Source of the DNA: Glossina fuscipes
Lineage: Eukaryota; Arthropoda; Insecta; Diptera; Glossinidae
Reading direction: 5' to 3'
Assembly (NCBI RefSeq): GCF_014805625.2
Contig: NW_023998476.1
Location: 1,894,799-1,958,798 of the forward strand
Length of the DNA: 64,000 bases
Shown: positions 35,464 through 50,230 of the stretch, piece by piece
How the letters are laid out: every line of letters starts with the position of its first letter
How positions within the stretch are numbered: the first letter of the stretch is position 1
The notes under the pieces: generated by a model
The model's input: the letters and a program-made list of their open reading frames with translations, nothing else
The model's database searches: none
Told to the model about the DNA's origin: nothing
Translations under genes and position numbers: made by a program

Positions 35464-35700
35464 CTAGAGTGCTAGAGTATCAGCAATGTGCTCTACCACA
35501 GAGGGAGAGAGATTATAATTATGTATTAGTGAATGCAAATTTTCAACTTGTAGACACATTTTGTTGCTGCATTTCGGATCATTAAAACCAATCGCTTCAA
35601 CTGAAGGCGATAAAGTATCTTGACTTACTATGGAAGAATCATCTGAACTGAAAAACCAGAAAGTTCTATTAGCTAATTTGTCCAAAATCCCAGCTTACTC
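35464..35700 (-). other. Unassigned open frame on minus strand
   Basis: A 73-codon frame with balanced composition (FWFFSSDDSSIVSQDTLSP, LHSLIHNYNLSPSVVEHIAD). A second exon-like frame after an acceptor at about 35394 reads LPLNNSIKEDHLMQAEDHMW. They may be two exons of a gene fragment. I do not recognise the product. A TAG ends the first frame, so it may be broken. Confidence 0.3.
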
Positions 35701-36519
35701 TAAGAAATAAATGCATTTTATGCAAGAGCACACTCCAGCTCTTTTGGATCTAAACTAAGATGTGTAAAGAACAGCTGACAAAACCTTCCGTCTTATTGGC
35801 AATCTAATATCCCTTCTGAATGAATCCATTGGAGTAAGAAGATTGAAAAGGTATCATATACTAGATCTTTTATTTAGAAATTTTCCGAGTTTATATATCT
35901 TAATACAACATTTACTTAAAAGAAGAATCCGATGGAATAAGGGCAAGAAAAGAAAATCTTTCTTAAAAATTTTAAGATGAGGAAGCGCAGACCTTTTTTT
36001 TGGCTGGACCGACATAGTGACATAAAGACTGTAAACATGTGCTGCGCTACATATTGTCTTCTTCTATCCTTTGAAAAATCGAATTTTTTTAAAAAGACAA
36101 ATTTTTTAAATTAATTTTCTATTATTAATCGAAAATATTTATTTATTTATTTATGTTAAATAGAAAAAATTTTTAAAAATGTTCTATGTTTCTTTGCTTT
36201 TGTTTTTTTTCTTCTTATTGGAGTTTTAATATTTTCCTCTCACGTTTCAAAGGCACTAATACAAACGTACATTTTTGTTTTACAAACCTTTTTTTTTTTT
36301 GAACTTGTTTCGAATACGAGTACTTAGATATTAAAAAAAAAAAAAAATTGTCTCGATTAACTTTACATTTAACATATACATACACGTCACACGAACATCT
36401 AATTTTTTCATATAAATATTTACCTTAAATTATAGGGACTTTTTATAACATGAGAAAAAAAAGGAAAGAAAAGCTTACAAATAAATATTGAATCGGCTCC
36501 TGTTAAAAATATTCGTGTT
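35701..36519. other. Non-coding AT-rich region
   Basis: Nothing recognised; several T and A homopolymers (36285-36350). Confidence 0.5.
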
Positions 36520-36527
36520 CTAAGCAG

Positions 36528-36990
36528 GGCAATGCGGTGGGTCGTAAACGCAATCAAATGGACATACGTTCGGATATATTTTTGCAGGCTGTCAATGTAC
36601 TGTGGAAGTTGTTTGAGAGCGCCCCTTATGCCGTCGATATCTTCAATCAGACGGTGCTGATGGAGAGCTTTATACGATGTTTAGATTTCAGTGTCTATGG
36701 ATTGAATATAGCAATATCTGTAGCCCAATTCTTTTTAGTGGTTTCTGAAAACAATCCTAAATAGTGGAAAGTGTTTAACGATCATTTACCCAACTTCTCT
36801 TCTATCATCAACGGGTGATTATGGCCAAGCGTACCTTTGTTCTTTAGCAGCCGCAATTCTAACAAATATACCAGTCAGGACACTTCTTGTAGTGTCACCG
36901 AGTTACGTGTTTTTACCCAAGAACAAACGCTATTGCAAACACATACATTACATGGCACACTTTATGAAAACAAACAAAACGAGTATACTC
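36528..36990 (+). pseudogene. HEATR3/SYO1-like pseudogene fragment
   Basis: An acceptor AG at 36526-36527 is followed by GNAVGRKRNQMD, FLQAVNVLWKLFESAPYAVD, IFNQTVLMESFIRCLDF and NIAISVAQFFLVVSENNP. This pattern matches the C-terminal HEAT/ARM repeats of HEATR3 (SYO1), the symportin that carries ribosomal proteins uL18 and uL5 to the nucleus. TAG at 36762 interrupts. Reading continues WKVFNDHLPNFSSIING, then shifts one base to DYGQAYLCSLAAAILTNIPV. Only this end of the gene is present. One stop plus one frameshift make it a pseudogene. Confidence 0.65.
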
Positions 36991-38281
36991 TCATCTTACA
37001 GTGGTGGATATAATAAGAATTACGTTAGACAATGTGTAGGTATTTAATGGTCGGCCTTGTGCAACTGTAATGTTTTCACCTGCAAATAAGGCAATCCCGG
37101 TAATCATGGTGAGCTCTCTCTAGCGATTCACTTAATTTTAGAAAACTTAATGCATCAACAAAGAGATTTCGATTAGGATTAAATTTTGATCTAGAATGGA
37201 ACAGTGCTTAATGGAACGTTTTCTAGCTTTTTGTCTTTGACTTTAAAAGATTTAGATTTAGGAACGCTTCACTTCAACGAAAGGAGAAAAATTTCTTCTT
37301 CATTTCTTTTTGAATTTAGTGAAGATATTGAGTATATAATCGAGAGTGCGTTACAATAATTTATTTTATTAGGCTGCACATATACACACATCTGTATACT
37401 ATGTAAACGTGTACAATGAATAAATCGATTTAACTTAAGTCTGAATAAACGTAACTGAGTTATTCATAATAAGCAATTCCTTTTTTTTTATTATTAAAAA
37501 ATCGAATTTATTAAAAGTTTTCTTTTCTTTAAATGAAAAGAAGAAATTTAATAATACTAGAAGTGTTGTATTATTTTTTTTCACATTCCTTTTCTTCAAT
37601 CGAGTTTTCGTGAACTGTACAGTTTGATGGGAAAAACATGTTAACTCTACACTTAACATATTCGCGAAATGTTCACGTCCTTTAAATCGAAATATCTTAC
37701 TTTAGACTTAAATAACCAATAAGTTAACTCAGGTGTCGTATTTATTATCATATATATTATCCAACTTAAAAATTGTCAATTATTGCTATTTGGAATGGAA
37801 CAGTTTTTTGGTTAGCGAAGCCCATTCCATAAAGAAAGAATGAAAGCAATTAAGTGCTCTCCGTTGAATTGTTTAAGAGAACAAAGAAAAAAAATGTTTG
37901 ATGAAATTTATACAATTTGCTCATCTCTCGGAAAATTGCTTACATTATTCCTACGCATTGATTTTTTACGATGCCAATGAGTTTCTTATGATATGTATTC
38001 AAAGGAGTAACGTCGAAGCCCGCCGGGATTATTGTAAGCTCATCGTAGGGGAACGACGAAGGCTAAAATAAAAATTTCTTAAAAGAAAAACGATAACAAT
38101 ACCATTTTCATAAATAATTATCTTGTTAGTGCTCTCTTTACTCATTTTTTTAAAGCAAGGAAAGCCCATACTCGAACCGGGTGAAATGTTCGCATTTTTC
38201 ATTTTAATGGAGTTTTGTTAAATGAGATTTTCGTCATAATCATGAGTAAATAGTTTTTGTCCTTTTAGAAAACAAAAACAT
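36991..38281. other. Non-coding AT-rich region
   Basis: No gene or clear repeat recognised. Confidence 0.5.
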
Positions 38282-38463
38282 CTCGATTACAAACAAGTAA
38301 ATCATTCAGATGTGAGTCACGATCTAACAAAAGCTGTAACATTTCCGGCATATTGTTTGCTATGCAATAGTGCAGTAAATAATGTGGAGTAATGCGGGCA
38401 TCTTGCTCAAGTAAAAAAGAAGCTAAAGAAATGTTATGTTGTCTTGCTTTGCAAAAACATCAG
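38282..38463 (-). other. Unassigned exon-like open frame
   Basis: The minus-strand frame after a possible acceptor reads SLASFLLEQDARITPHYL, LHYCIANNMPEMLQLLLD and RDSHLNDLLV, a regular amphipathic helical pattern that looks like real protein. Product not recognised. It lies next to the MCM4 fragment on the same strand but is not part of MCM4. Confidence 0.35.
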
Positions 38464-38493
38464 CCAATACCAGTGCCAGAAAAATTAATACAG

Positions 38494-38562
38494 AATAATA
38501 ATATTTAATAAAGAATAATAATATTTAATAAAGAATAATAATATTTAATAAGGAATAATAAT
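38494..38562. repeat. Short tandem repeat, about 21-bp unit
   Basis: Three and a half copies of AATAATAATATTTAATAAAG-like units. Confidence 0.9.
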
Positions 38563-38570
38563 GTTTGTAT

Positions 38571-38790
38571 TCATTTGCTGTCAAATTTTGTTTGCAAGAC
38601 TAATTGCTTTTTTTCAGGATCTTTGGTCACGTAAGCAGTTAGGCCCACGGCAGACGAACCTCGCCCAGAAGTATACTGTGAACAGGGCACCAAATTGTAC
38701 ACATATTGCAACATTTGCGATTTGCGCCTGCCACCAATTCGTTGCGTTTCCAATACGCAGCGTACGTATGGAAATGTTGACCTATTAGCG
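38571..38790 (-). pseudogene. MCM4 helicase exon fragment
   Basis: The minus strand reads [40 protein letters not shown] and LVLQT, matching the AAA+ core of the replicative helicase subunit MCM4 just after Walker A. The Walker A itself (normally GDPGTSKSQ) is degraded to GGRRKSQ, and the sequence diverges straight after LVLQT, before Walker B. A truncated, dead fragment of about 60 codons. Confidence 0.75.
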
Positions 38791-39249
38791 GATAATGAGA
38801 TGAATTATTAATATTGTCTATGCGGCGAAGCTATCCTTCGCATCCTTCCGTCTAAAAAAGTTAATAACGTGTAAAACATCTTTAAGACGATTGTTTTCAA
38901 TTTCATACATTAATAAAATACCAATACTTATGCAAGAAATTATTAATAACAATAACTGCTGATATTTACGTATATTATCGTGAATCTATCAAATAAAAAT
39001 ATTTAAGAAAAACATGTTTTTCAATTCGTTGTTTACAATGCTAACGCCATTTTTAAAGGCAATTAACGTTCTTTGTATGAAACATTTAATGTTTGATGTA
39101 TTGTTTTTCTTTCGAAATTGCTGTGGTTTCTTTGGTCTATATGCCTCGTTACATATATTCTTTCACATCTTTTCGGCATGTAAGATCTTGGCGACGGCTC
39201 TGTCCATTTTCTCTTCTTCCAATACCTAAATACAACTTTAGTTACCTAT

Positions 39250-40290
39250 AGTATCGCCGTGATTTTTATTGCTTCAAATATTTCCTGGAATATTTGAAAA
39301 TGACACTGGAGGAGAATAGTACTTTGAATACTTCAAATTCCGAATATGATGGTAGACTTGTTGCTTTTATAAAGCGTCTACAAAATTTCAAGTCTTCTTA
39401 TTTATTGCGCGGGGGAACTGAAAAGCGGAGGAGTACCACGATATGTTTTCGTCCTCGGTCTCCCTCCAATTTATCCCCTTCAGCAGGTCGTGGTATACCC
39501 CCCATCAAGGTCGAACGGCGCGAATTTTTCCTCCTCCCGGACTGTAAGTACGTAGTCCATCCTTTCGATAAGGAGGTACTTGTTGTCGGACCTGAAGCCA
39601 CTAGACCATTGCGACACGATAAAGACCCTCAGCTTTCCCAAAAGCTCCATGATCTCTACTGACGCCCTCGTTTTTTTCCTAACGCCGACCGCTAAGTTAA
39701 TGAATACCCTCTCTAACAGATTCAGGCTTACCCTGTATGGGTTTACAGTTATGTCAGCGCAAGCTCGTTCATTAAGTGAATGAAATTTGAGATCGTCAAC
39801 CGTGCGTTTATAGCAACCGAATCCACTTCTAAATACCTCTCTAAATATTTCCTCACTTCTGTCAGCACACCTCTTTGCACCAACCAGTTTCCTCTATTGA
39901 TTGGCTTCAGGTGCACCACGAAAACCTCGAGTTCCAGTGTAGATGCGTATATGGGCGTATCTCTCCATGGTGGTGGGGAGGCACTATCTAAAACCTTTGT
40001 CTTTCTTTGGATCAGACACCAGGTTGCTATGCAAGTCCAACCACAGCCATTACGAAACTCCACCAATGGGCCGTTCCCGCTGACATGCCGAAGCTAGAAG
40101 ATTGCTTCGAGGGCTCCTGACACCCGCAGTATCGCATATAAAAAAGAAAAATAAGTAATGAAAGAAGAATAAGAAAGCCCCCTGTCAGACATAGCATCAG
40201 ATCCCATACGACCTGAAAACTCGATATGATATGGAATCTGCAGAGGAAGCTGCAATAATACGGAACCAATTATACAATGCATATGGTCAT
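39250..40290. other. GC-richer unassigned block
   Basis: About 1 kb distinctly less AT-rich than its surroundings, with overlapping open frames of about 100 codons on both strands and no recognised motif. It directly adjoins the 3' side of the minus-strand R1-clade remnant and may be its 3' UTR or part of another transposable element. Confidence 0.3.
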
Positions 40291-40299
40291 TGTATTCTC

Positions 40300-42545
40300 A
40301 CTAGGCGGAGGAGGCCAAACCCAACCTCTTTCGTTTAATAAGCGAAACAATACCCTGTGGGGATGGGTGCTCGAACAAAGTTCAAACAACCATAGCAATG
40401 CAAGGAAACTCGGAAATGGGTTTCCACCGCAATACCATACCAGAAAGAGGTAAGACTTATAGAGCCCCATGCGGCTCACCCCCCCCAGTCAGTCAGTGAA
40501 ATCAAATAAATTACTGATAAACCTGCCAAAATAGAGCTTAGACAGAGTTGCCCAAACCTCGTCAAATAAGCCGGCGTTTGAGGAAAACACCAGATATAAG
40601 CGCGCTCGATGCAGCCGTCGTCTCAAGAACAGAAGGAGACAGACGGCAATCAATGCTACCGTGAACTACCTTGGTTCTCATGGCTTCTAAGTCTGTGAAC
40701 ATACCAACAACACGTGTTCAAAGTCTACGGACAGACTGCCACATAGGCAAACACCACTTTCATGCAAGAATGCATTCAGAGATCCGTGGCCATTAAGTAG
40801 AAACCCAGCATGTAGACTAAAACCCGGGTGATTTTCTACAAAGGAAACATCACGAATAAAAGTTAAAGTGACCCTACCGTTCTCATTATTATCCCAACGT
40901 GATTGCCATAAGGCACAGACATGTTCTTTTAATAGCGATTCACGCTCCCGAGAACTTAATCTCTCTACATTCTGAGTGTTTAACCCGTCAAGTAAGATCA
41001 GACCCCTTAGTATCCTATAGTCATTACTAAGACGTAAGACCTCAAACCGAGAGGGGATGCACCCATCAGTATCTGTAGAGCGTCAGTCGAGACCGTTTTA
41101 CAAACAAACAAACAAGCCAACGACATTATACGTTGGCACCTCAATATCTTATTTCGTCGTACAACACATGTAACGTCCGGATACCACACGGGAGCTCCAT
41201 ATGTTGCGCAAGCAACAAAGCGCCCTCCGTATACTATGCGAACGGCACGTCTAGTAAGACCCCATTTACACTGTAGGACACGACGAATCCGCTCTTTAAC
41301 ATTCATAAGTTTATCCTTAACCTTGTCAAGGTGTGGAATAAACTCGCCTCTATCATTCATGGTAATACCTAGCTATTTGGCTTCAGCCACGTACCTAAGA
41401 CTGACCCCACTCGCTCTCATCAGCGGAGATCGGCCGATTGAGAGGCTACCTTTCAGCAGCATTATCACAGTTTTCCCCAGTGATACATCAACTCCAACAC
41501 TATGCCCCCATGTACTGATTACTCTCATAACGCTTTTAAGGGGTTCTGCTATAACTTTCCGAGCCCTACTGTTTGCTAAAATGCGAAGGTCATCTGCATA
41601 TGCAGAGAAATCAAGTATTCCATTAACTTCGCGCACATGCCTTCTAGCTGCCTTAACAAACCATCCATCATAATGTTCCATACAAATGGCCCACTAATGG
41701 ATCCGACCCAATTTGCTGAAGACAGGACCGACAACATGAGCTCGCCTCTGAGAGAAATAGCTAGCCCAGAGTTTAAGTTCCATGCAATTCACCTCTCCCA
41801 GCCTGGCAAGTATATTGTTCCAATTGAGATGGTCAAACGCACCCTTAAAGTCAATAAATATGTCTGACATATTTCTCGTTACAATCCCTGACACATGCCT
41901 GCACATGTAGCTAGGCATCTTCCGTACTGAGAGCATTGCGGAAGCCAAACTGCCTATCAGAGAGATTAAGAGTAGGAATCATCTGAAGTCTCTCTATCAT
42001 TATCCTCTCCAAAACTTTTTCAAACACTGGGAGAAGGCTAATATTCCGATAAGACCCTCACCATGTCAGGTGACTTCAGAAGAACCACAACGTTTGCCAT
42101 TTTCCACTGCAGTGGAAAAAAGCCTTTAGACAGACACAGAAAATAAGTCGTATACAGGTAATCAGGAATAACCTTCCAGGTGGCCTTAGCCATCTCCCGG
42201 GTAATTCCATCAATCCCTGGGAATCTACTTGACCTGACTTTGGACATTGCATACTCAACTTTATACTTTTCCAAAGGAGGAGAAAGAGGCTCAAACTCTA
42301 TACTGGAAACCACCTCCGGTTTCTGCCCAGGCAAGGATGTTTCCAGTAATGTATCCAGACACTTCCTCCAAGTGGATAGCACACCATTTGAAGTGCGAAT
42401 ACCGCTTATCTGCAAGGATTTTCTCCCCTTGATAATGCGTTAGACCTGACCCCGAGGATCATCACGGTTTCGGACGACAACATTTTTCCAGTCTCAGGAA
42501 GCATGCGTTTGTAGTCATTGATGCATTTCCTCAATTCGGTTCTTA
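40300..42545 (-). mobile_element. R1-clade non-LTR remnant (5'-truncated)
   Basis: Minus-strand ORF2 pieces in several frames. First is NVVVRNRDDP...QISGIRTSNGVLSTWRKCLD (about 42360-42490). RT core pieces follow, with FPGIDGITREMAKATW, IFIDFKGAFDHLNW (motif A Asp present) and DFSAYADDLRILAN. The thumb follows at 41007-41360 (RRAVRIVYGG), then a C-terminal Cys motif CLCGSLSVDFEHVLLVC near 40720. Endonuclease and ORF1 are absent, so the copy is 5'-truncated. Many frameshifts. It is a different family from the 22-28 kb element. Confidence 0.7.
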
Positions 42546-43904
42546 TCTAAACCGTACAAAACATCCAAATGTATAAACCCACATAAACGAAAAATGTATT
42601 CAAAATTATAAACGCATGTAACATATACAAACACGCATAAGCACAAGAAGGCAAGCTCAGCGTTATAAAAGCATACGATAGCAATAGGGTAGTTGTAAGT
42701 TATACATGAAGGGTCTGAAGAACCATGCATTGCACATAACAGGTAATAAGTCACACGAGTTGGTTTATTTTCAATTTATACATAACTCTTTAGTTGCGTG
42801 TCGGTTTATTTTCTATTTGTACACAACTATTTGGTTGCGTGTCGGTTTATTTTCAATTTACACAAACATGAACAAGAGATTTTTTGTCATTATGACAGCA
42901 TAAACACTAAATAGACGAGTTTCTTCAATGAACTTAATGTTTCTTTAGAAAGAACTATATTAGCGACTAGACATATTGCTTTACAAACTGCTGAATGCCC
43001 TTTTGCTTGCCCTAGCTTCGCACTTTAAGGTGCCTGCTTCTACTTTTCTTTGCTTTATATTGCTTTATATTTATTTTTCTTTTGGAAGTACAGTCAAGAA
43101 AGGGAAACATAAGGGGATAAGAAGAAGTCGAGTGAAAGGACAAAAGCCGCACACTAGCAATATAGGGGTACGTTACATGGAAAAAGGTAATAAGAGTGTA
43201 AGGAAGCCCCCTCTTATTTTTGAAAATACTAATGTCAAAAGTCGGCCCTGAGAAAGAGATACAACACGACACAAAAAGTAATATGGACAAATCTAAGCTA
43301 ATGCTTGGAACATCATAAAATTTTGATAATTTTCGTTCGTTGGTTGATGCTACCTAAAAATCATAATGATTCGCCAATAGTCACCCTGCATCCATATATT
43401 ATGCTACGAACTTATTGAACTGTGTTAGACTGTTATGCGCATATCATCGTCTTACAGTATAAGAGAGAAAGAATTTGATTCGTACAAAACACTCTCTCTA
43501 TTTCAATGTTATACTGTTTGCTTTTCTTCAGCTGGTGGGTATCAAAGAATTCGGTAAAAACTGAATCTATAAAGAAATTGCTTTTCTTTATTTTTTTATT
43601 CTTTGAATAACAAAGTATTGTTATTATGTATTATGTATAGTGATAATCAGAAGGCGTTATGTCTGGTAATTGTATTGGATGGAGCTAGAACAATGCATCG
43701 TCAACAATTCTTGAAACACACCAAAATCGTCGAATTTTATCGGTATACATACTAGTATTTCCCATTTCTTTATAATTTTTGCCAGTAAAAGTTGACTATC
43801 AAAGTTAACGCAACCATCTAACATATTTTATTTTTTTCAAATGTTGCGCTTTTCAGAGTAACATTTGGTTTACTGCATATCTCTTAGGGAGGGTCTTTTT
43901 GAGA
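42546..43904. other. Non-coding region
   Basis: No gene recognised. Contains a minisatellite at 42769-42870; the 43000-43290 open frames have no supportable identity. Confidence 0.45.
42769..42870. repeat. Minisatellite, about 47-bp unit
   Basis: Just over two copies of a unit containing GGTTTATTTTCAATTTA-ACA and TTGGTTGCGTGTC. Confidence 0.85.
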
Positions 43905-44545
43905 GAGTGATACATTTGCGTGTGTCATTTATTGAGCATCGATAGAGAAATTCCTTTACAATTAAAACGTGTTTCTTCTCATGTCTTAAACGCACAATTG
44001 CGGTCTGCGTTTCATGTAAATGAATACAACGACAAGGTCTATTTTAAAATGATCAAAGTCTCCTCCTCTGACATCTGTGAGGATTGCAATATTACTGAGT
44101 CTGCCGAGCACCTTATTTTTGAGTGCAGGAGGTTTGACATCCTTAGACAATCTTTCAGTATATTTAACCTGTATAGCAATCTATATGAAATTTTTCGTGC
44201 TGGTAACTTTAGGCATTTGAAGCAACTGACTGCCTTTATCAAATCAGCTGAGTTTTCATTCTAATTTTACATTTAGTATTTCTATTACAATCACGAATCG
44301 CCTACACTTTTTCTTTTATCGGCATTATTAGCCGGATCTTGACAGTACAGTAACAAGGACGGTGATTTATGGATTGACAGCGGAACAGAGCCTCTCATTG
44401 CGAACACTCTGCCACATCAGTCTACCTATGCTTAAATTTTTTCATCAATCGCTCTCAACTTCGTTTCTGGATTATGGATCTAACATTAACTTAACTGGTC
44501 CAATCCATCTCTAAACAAACAAAAAAAATAAATAAATAAATAAAT
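43905..44545 (+). mobile_element. 5'-truncated I-clade element tail
   Basis: Carries only the C-terminal Cys domain of ORF2 (YNDKVYFKMIKVSSSDICED, NITESAEHLIFECRRFDI), its stop and the 3' UTR. It ends in AAATAAATAAATAAATAAAT near 44525-44545. The 3' UTR matches that of the copy ending at 50605 (CCGGAT-TTGAC-GTACAGTA, TGGTCCAATCCAT). A typical target-primed reverse transcription truncation. Confidence 0.85.
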
Positions 44546-44584
44546 GAAAACAACAAAGCTGCAATTACATTGTAAACATTGTTA

Positions 44585-44700
44585 AACCTTCTTACACGTG
44601 TCAGAATTAACCAGAGTTAAACATTAAAACCTTTTTAAACATTATTAAACCTTCTTAAACATTATTAAACATTCTTAATCATTCTTCAACATGTCAAAAC
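44585..44700. repeat. Short direct repeats
   Basis: Repeated AAACATTATTAAACCTTCTT units, about five imperfect copies. Confidence 0.7.
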
Positions 44701-44929
44701 AAGGCGCGCAAGGCAACACGCAGAATTTGTAATTACGTGGCACACAAACTGTCAGAACAAATTATGCTCGGTCATGACTGAATCGTTTATACCCATCACA
44801 GGCTAAAAGAAGAGAAAAGAAATAGATTTTCATGTTTTTTTTATAGCATCAGGTCCACGCGGCTGATTTTTTCTATTTTCAGGATGAAAGTGGAAATTTA
44901 TACGAGGTATGTGTTTTACGCTATGGATA

Positions 44930-45620
44930 ACAATCAAAAACCACAGAAAACAGCGGCATTCACAGGTTTTTTCTATAAGCATGTGGCGTTGTAGACGTGT
45001 TCCTTGATCCGTTTGGGTCTTCTTTCTTTTTTGCGAATTTATTGGTGATGCCTTCTTTTTAGCGAACGATGGAGTGTTTACTACAAATACTACACGGTTT
45101 GCAAACGGACAGATGGACAGATGAGCAGACGGGCAAGGTCTATTGCTTCTAAGCTTGAAACTGACCAGGAATTTATATACTTTATGGGGTTTTTGAAGCT
45201 TGCTGCTTCGCGTTATAAAGATATTAAAAAAAATTAAACTTTGATACATTACAATATTGGGTTGGCGTAGTCAAGTTTTCCCAATTTTGTACAGGTAGTG
45301 CAACATAAGCTCATAGGACGTACGTTAAATTTTTTATATATTTATCTGCCGCAGTTTACGAGCAATGAGCAGAGAAACATTTTCTTATTCTTATTGAAAA
45401 ACAATGGTGGGCTCCGTTTATGTAGTACTGTAGGCGTATCCTTCGACCGATATGGTCCATTTTCAACCAACCTGCGTGCAAGAATTTCCAAAGTTTTTAC
45501 CGCATTAGAAGTGAGACAATGTTTAGGACACACATTACACTGGCGGACAGACAGGCCGACATTAATGCTGATAAAGGATATATATACTTTGAACACTCTT
45601 GACAAAATAGATATACACCC
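44930..45620 (+). repeat. Dispersed repeat family beta, copy
   Basis: Shares ordered blocks with 57905-58560: ACAG-AAAACAGCGGCATTCACAGG, GTTTGGGTC, TATACTTTATGGGG, CTTGAAGCTT-like, TTTGATACATTACAAT and CAACCTGCGTGCAAGAATTTCC. No coding capacity. Confidence 0.6.
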
Positions 45621-46589
45621 CATGCTTCAGTGATGGGCACAAAAACGAATCGAGCCGAATCGAGGTTTTGCTGTTATTTAAGGTTTATTTTAAATTTTAC
45701 AATATTAAAAAAGTCTCTTGCGAAGCTTCATCAGATTTATGACAATTTGCTGGATACAAGTGATGAATAAATATACTAAAAAAAACTGATATGAAAGAAA
45801 TGGAAATTTTTAAATGGTCATCGTACCACAAAAAGGAAATACAAACACCCCATTTGGGATGATCGCAACAACTAATCCTACCTAGAATGGTTGAAAGCTC
45901 AAGTTCCCTCGACATGTGGTCTCCAAGCATCCTTAATTAACTCTCGGATGGATAACATCTCTCCATTCTCTCCATGGCGGAATCAAATATGATATGATAA
46001 AGGTCCTTCCCGTGCCAAGCCTTCTAACCCTGCTATCTGCTATAATGAGCGCTGGATGACCAACTGGTTTCCCACCGTTTGGCGTACAATTAAAATAGTG
46101 CCCATTCCTAAACCCGGAAAAGATCTTGAAATATTCACTAACTTCACATCCATATCCCTCGTGCCCGTTCCTCCAAAAGTTTCCAACCAAATGATTAAAA
46201 AAAGACTAACAAATTTCCTGAACCACTCACACCTTCTCCCGTCAAGGTCCTTTGCTTACCAAAAAAATATCTCCACCGGTATGTGAAGTCTTTTTCACAA
46301 TTGCAAATGAAAAAGCAAATGGAAACCAGGTAGTTATGCTTTGCTTAGACATTAATAAAGCTTATGACTGCGTTAATTTAGTGAAATTGGACAAAATTCT
46401 ATCTGATTTTAAAATCCCGAGACAAAGTAAGCATTGGGTTCTCAACTTGCTTTCCTCGCGAACATATGTTAAATAAACGAGTATTTTTGTTAAGGTTTAC
46501 AGAAGAAATAAGCAAATTTGTTTCGTCGTTTCGAATTGAGGTAGAATAACGTCTTGGTAAAATGGTGCGTTTGAGCAAAGCTCCCATCT

Positions 46590-48412
<1,823 letters not shown>

Positions 48413-48659
48413 AAAGTGTGTTGCTGTAATATATTTCTTCTTTACTTCTTTGCTAGATTCTTCTGCCGGTGCCGTCTGTGCTCCCGGTGATGTAAAATAC
48501 CTTAACAAGCTTAAACGCTACATTATCAGTAACATATACACTTATACTTACATGGTTGGCATTTTTACAAATTATTGAGAACATATATACGCTTATTCTC
48601 TAAAGGCACCAATTTTATACGCTTATTCTTTAAAAGCTTTAAAAAAATACCCGTATTAG

Positions 48660-50230
48660 ATTCATATACAGTCGAAGTCTGTGGAGGTTTACCTCAAGGT
48701 AGCTGTCTCAGCCCAGTTCTTTTCAATCTATACACAGCCGACTTACATCAATTACAGGACAATACTACCCATTTATTTCAATATGCTGACGATTTCCTCA
48801 TCATCTCTGCTGGAAAAGCATTAGTAGAAGCAGTCCGTAACCTTGACATTAAACCCAATCTTTTTTAAAGACTTTGTGCAGACTTAAATCTAACTTTCAA
48901 CCCGGAAAAATCAAAAGTCGTCCGTTTTGCTAAGGATCACAGAAAAATTTTTTACATTACAATCAATGGTATAAAAATCAGCCTGTCTTACTCTTTTTAA
49001 TTTTTGGGCAGAATAGTCAACTCAAGTTTAACCACGCATGAGCATTACAAGGATAGCCTCGAAAATTGCAACACAGGCACAAATGTCATCAAACTTCTGA
49101 CCAACATTCACACCGGACTCCCACCTAGGAAAGCTTTAAACGTTTACAAATCTATTGTCAGATCCAAAATTGAATATTCTTACCCTACATGGTGCAATGC
49201 TCCTGCGTGTACATTAAAAAAAATACAAACCTTTCAGCACTCAATCCTAAGACGTTGTACCGGTTTGTCCCCCTCAACACCAACATAAATTTTACGTTCC
49301 ATCTCTTATGAACTCCCCGTTGCTAAGAGAATTTATCTTGTAAGTGCAAAAGAACTTCTCAAGGTAAAAATCTTTAAACCTGCCTTCTTTGAGGAAGTCG
49401 TTTCCAAACACAATCACGTCATCAGTAGTTACTCTAACTGCTTCAAAAAATTCACTAACATCTTCAATAAAGTTAACTCAATACCCTCTTGGAATAATAT
49501 TATTCATGATAAATGCGTAGTGCAATTAAACTTACTTAATACGCTCACCAACTCAAAAAAAAATCGGTCTTGTCTTCGCTTCGTCGAAAATAACTTCAAA
49601 ATATATGCAACGGATGGATCTGTCAATTCGGATATTTTTAGTTTTTCAATTATTGAATACCCAAAGTTACTTTTAGGAAAATTCAAAGTTCTACAAGAAC
49701 TATCATCTAATTTCATTGAACTTCTGGCCATCAGAGAAGCAATCCTCCATGGATCTGAAATTAAGCTGAAAAAATTTGTAGTTTTCTCTGACAGCAAATC
49801 TGCTCTGACTTTAATCAAGAACAAGGACCCATTCAATATGTATGTCTTCGATATCTACAACCTTTTAAAAGACCTAAGCATTGAAAAATGCCACATTATC
49901 TGGATCCCAGGTCACAGCGGTTTTAGTATCAATGAAAAAGCTGACTTCCATGCTCGTCAAGCTAGGTTTGATGGTACGGTTTTGTCCATAAACTATCCCC
50001 CAGAGAAGCTCTTCTGTTAGTCAAAAAACTTATCGTAAAAGAATGGAAAGACAAGTATCAGTTTTAACTAGAGAAAAAAGTGATCGGCTTTTCTACAAAA
50101 TTTACACTTTTTTGACACCCACACTTCTACCTACAGGAAAATTTACAATATGGGAATTTAAAGTTCTTCACCGTCTTATGAATAATCACACTTACGACAA
50201 GGTTTATTTTAAAATGATCAATGATCACTG
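48660..50230 (+). pseudogene. I-clade ORF2 C-terminal half (RT palm to RNase H)
   Basis: RT motifs B and C are retained (GGLPQGSCLSP, YADDFLI). Then RTYRKALNVYKS-like thumb sequence and SILRRCTGLSPSTP, matching copy 1. RNase H has IYATDGSVN, SSNFIELLAI, FVVFSDSKSAL and WIPGHSGFSINEKADFHAR. Broken by stops near 48866, 49286 and 50018. The Cys motif itself is deleted after KMIND. Confidence 0.75.
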
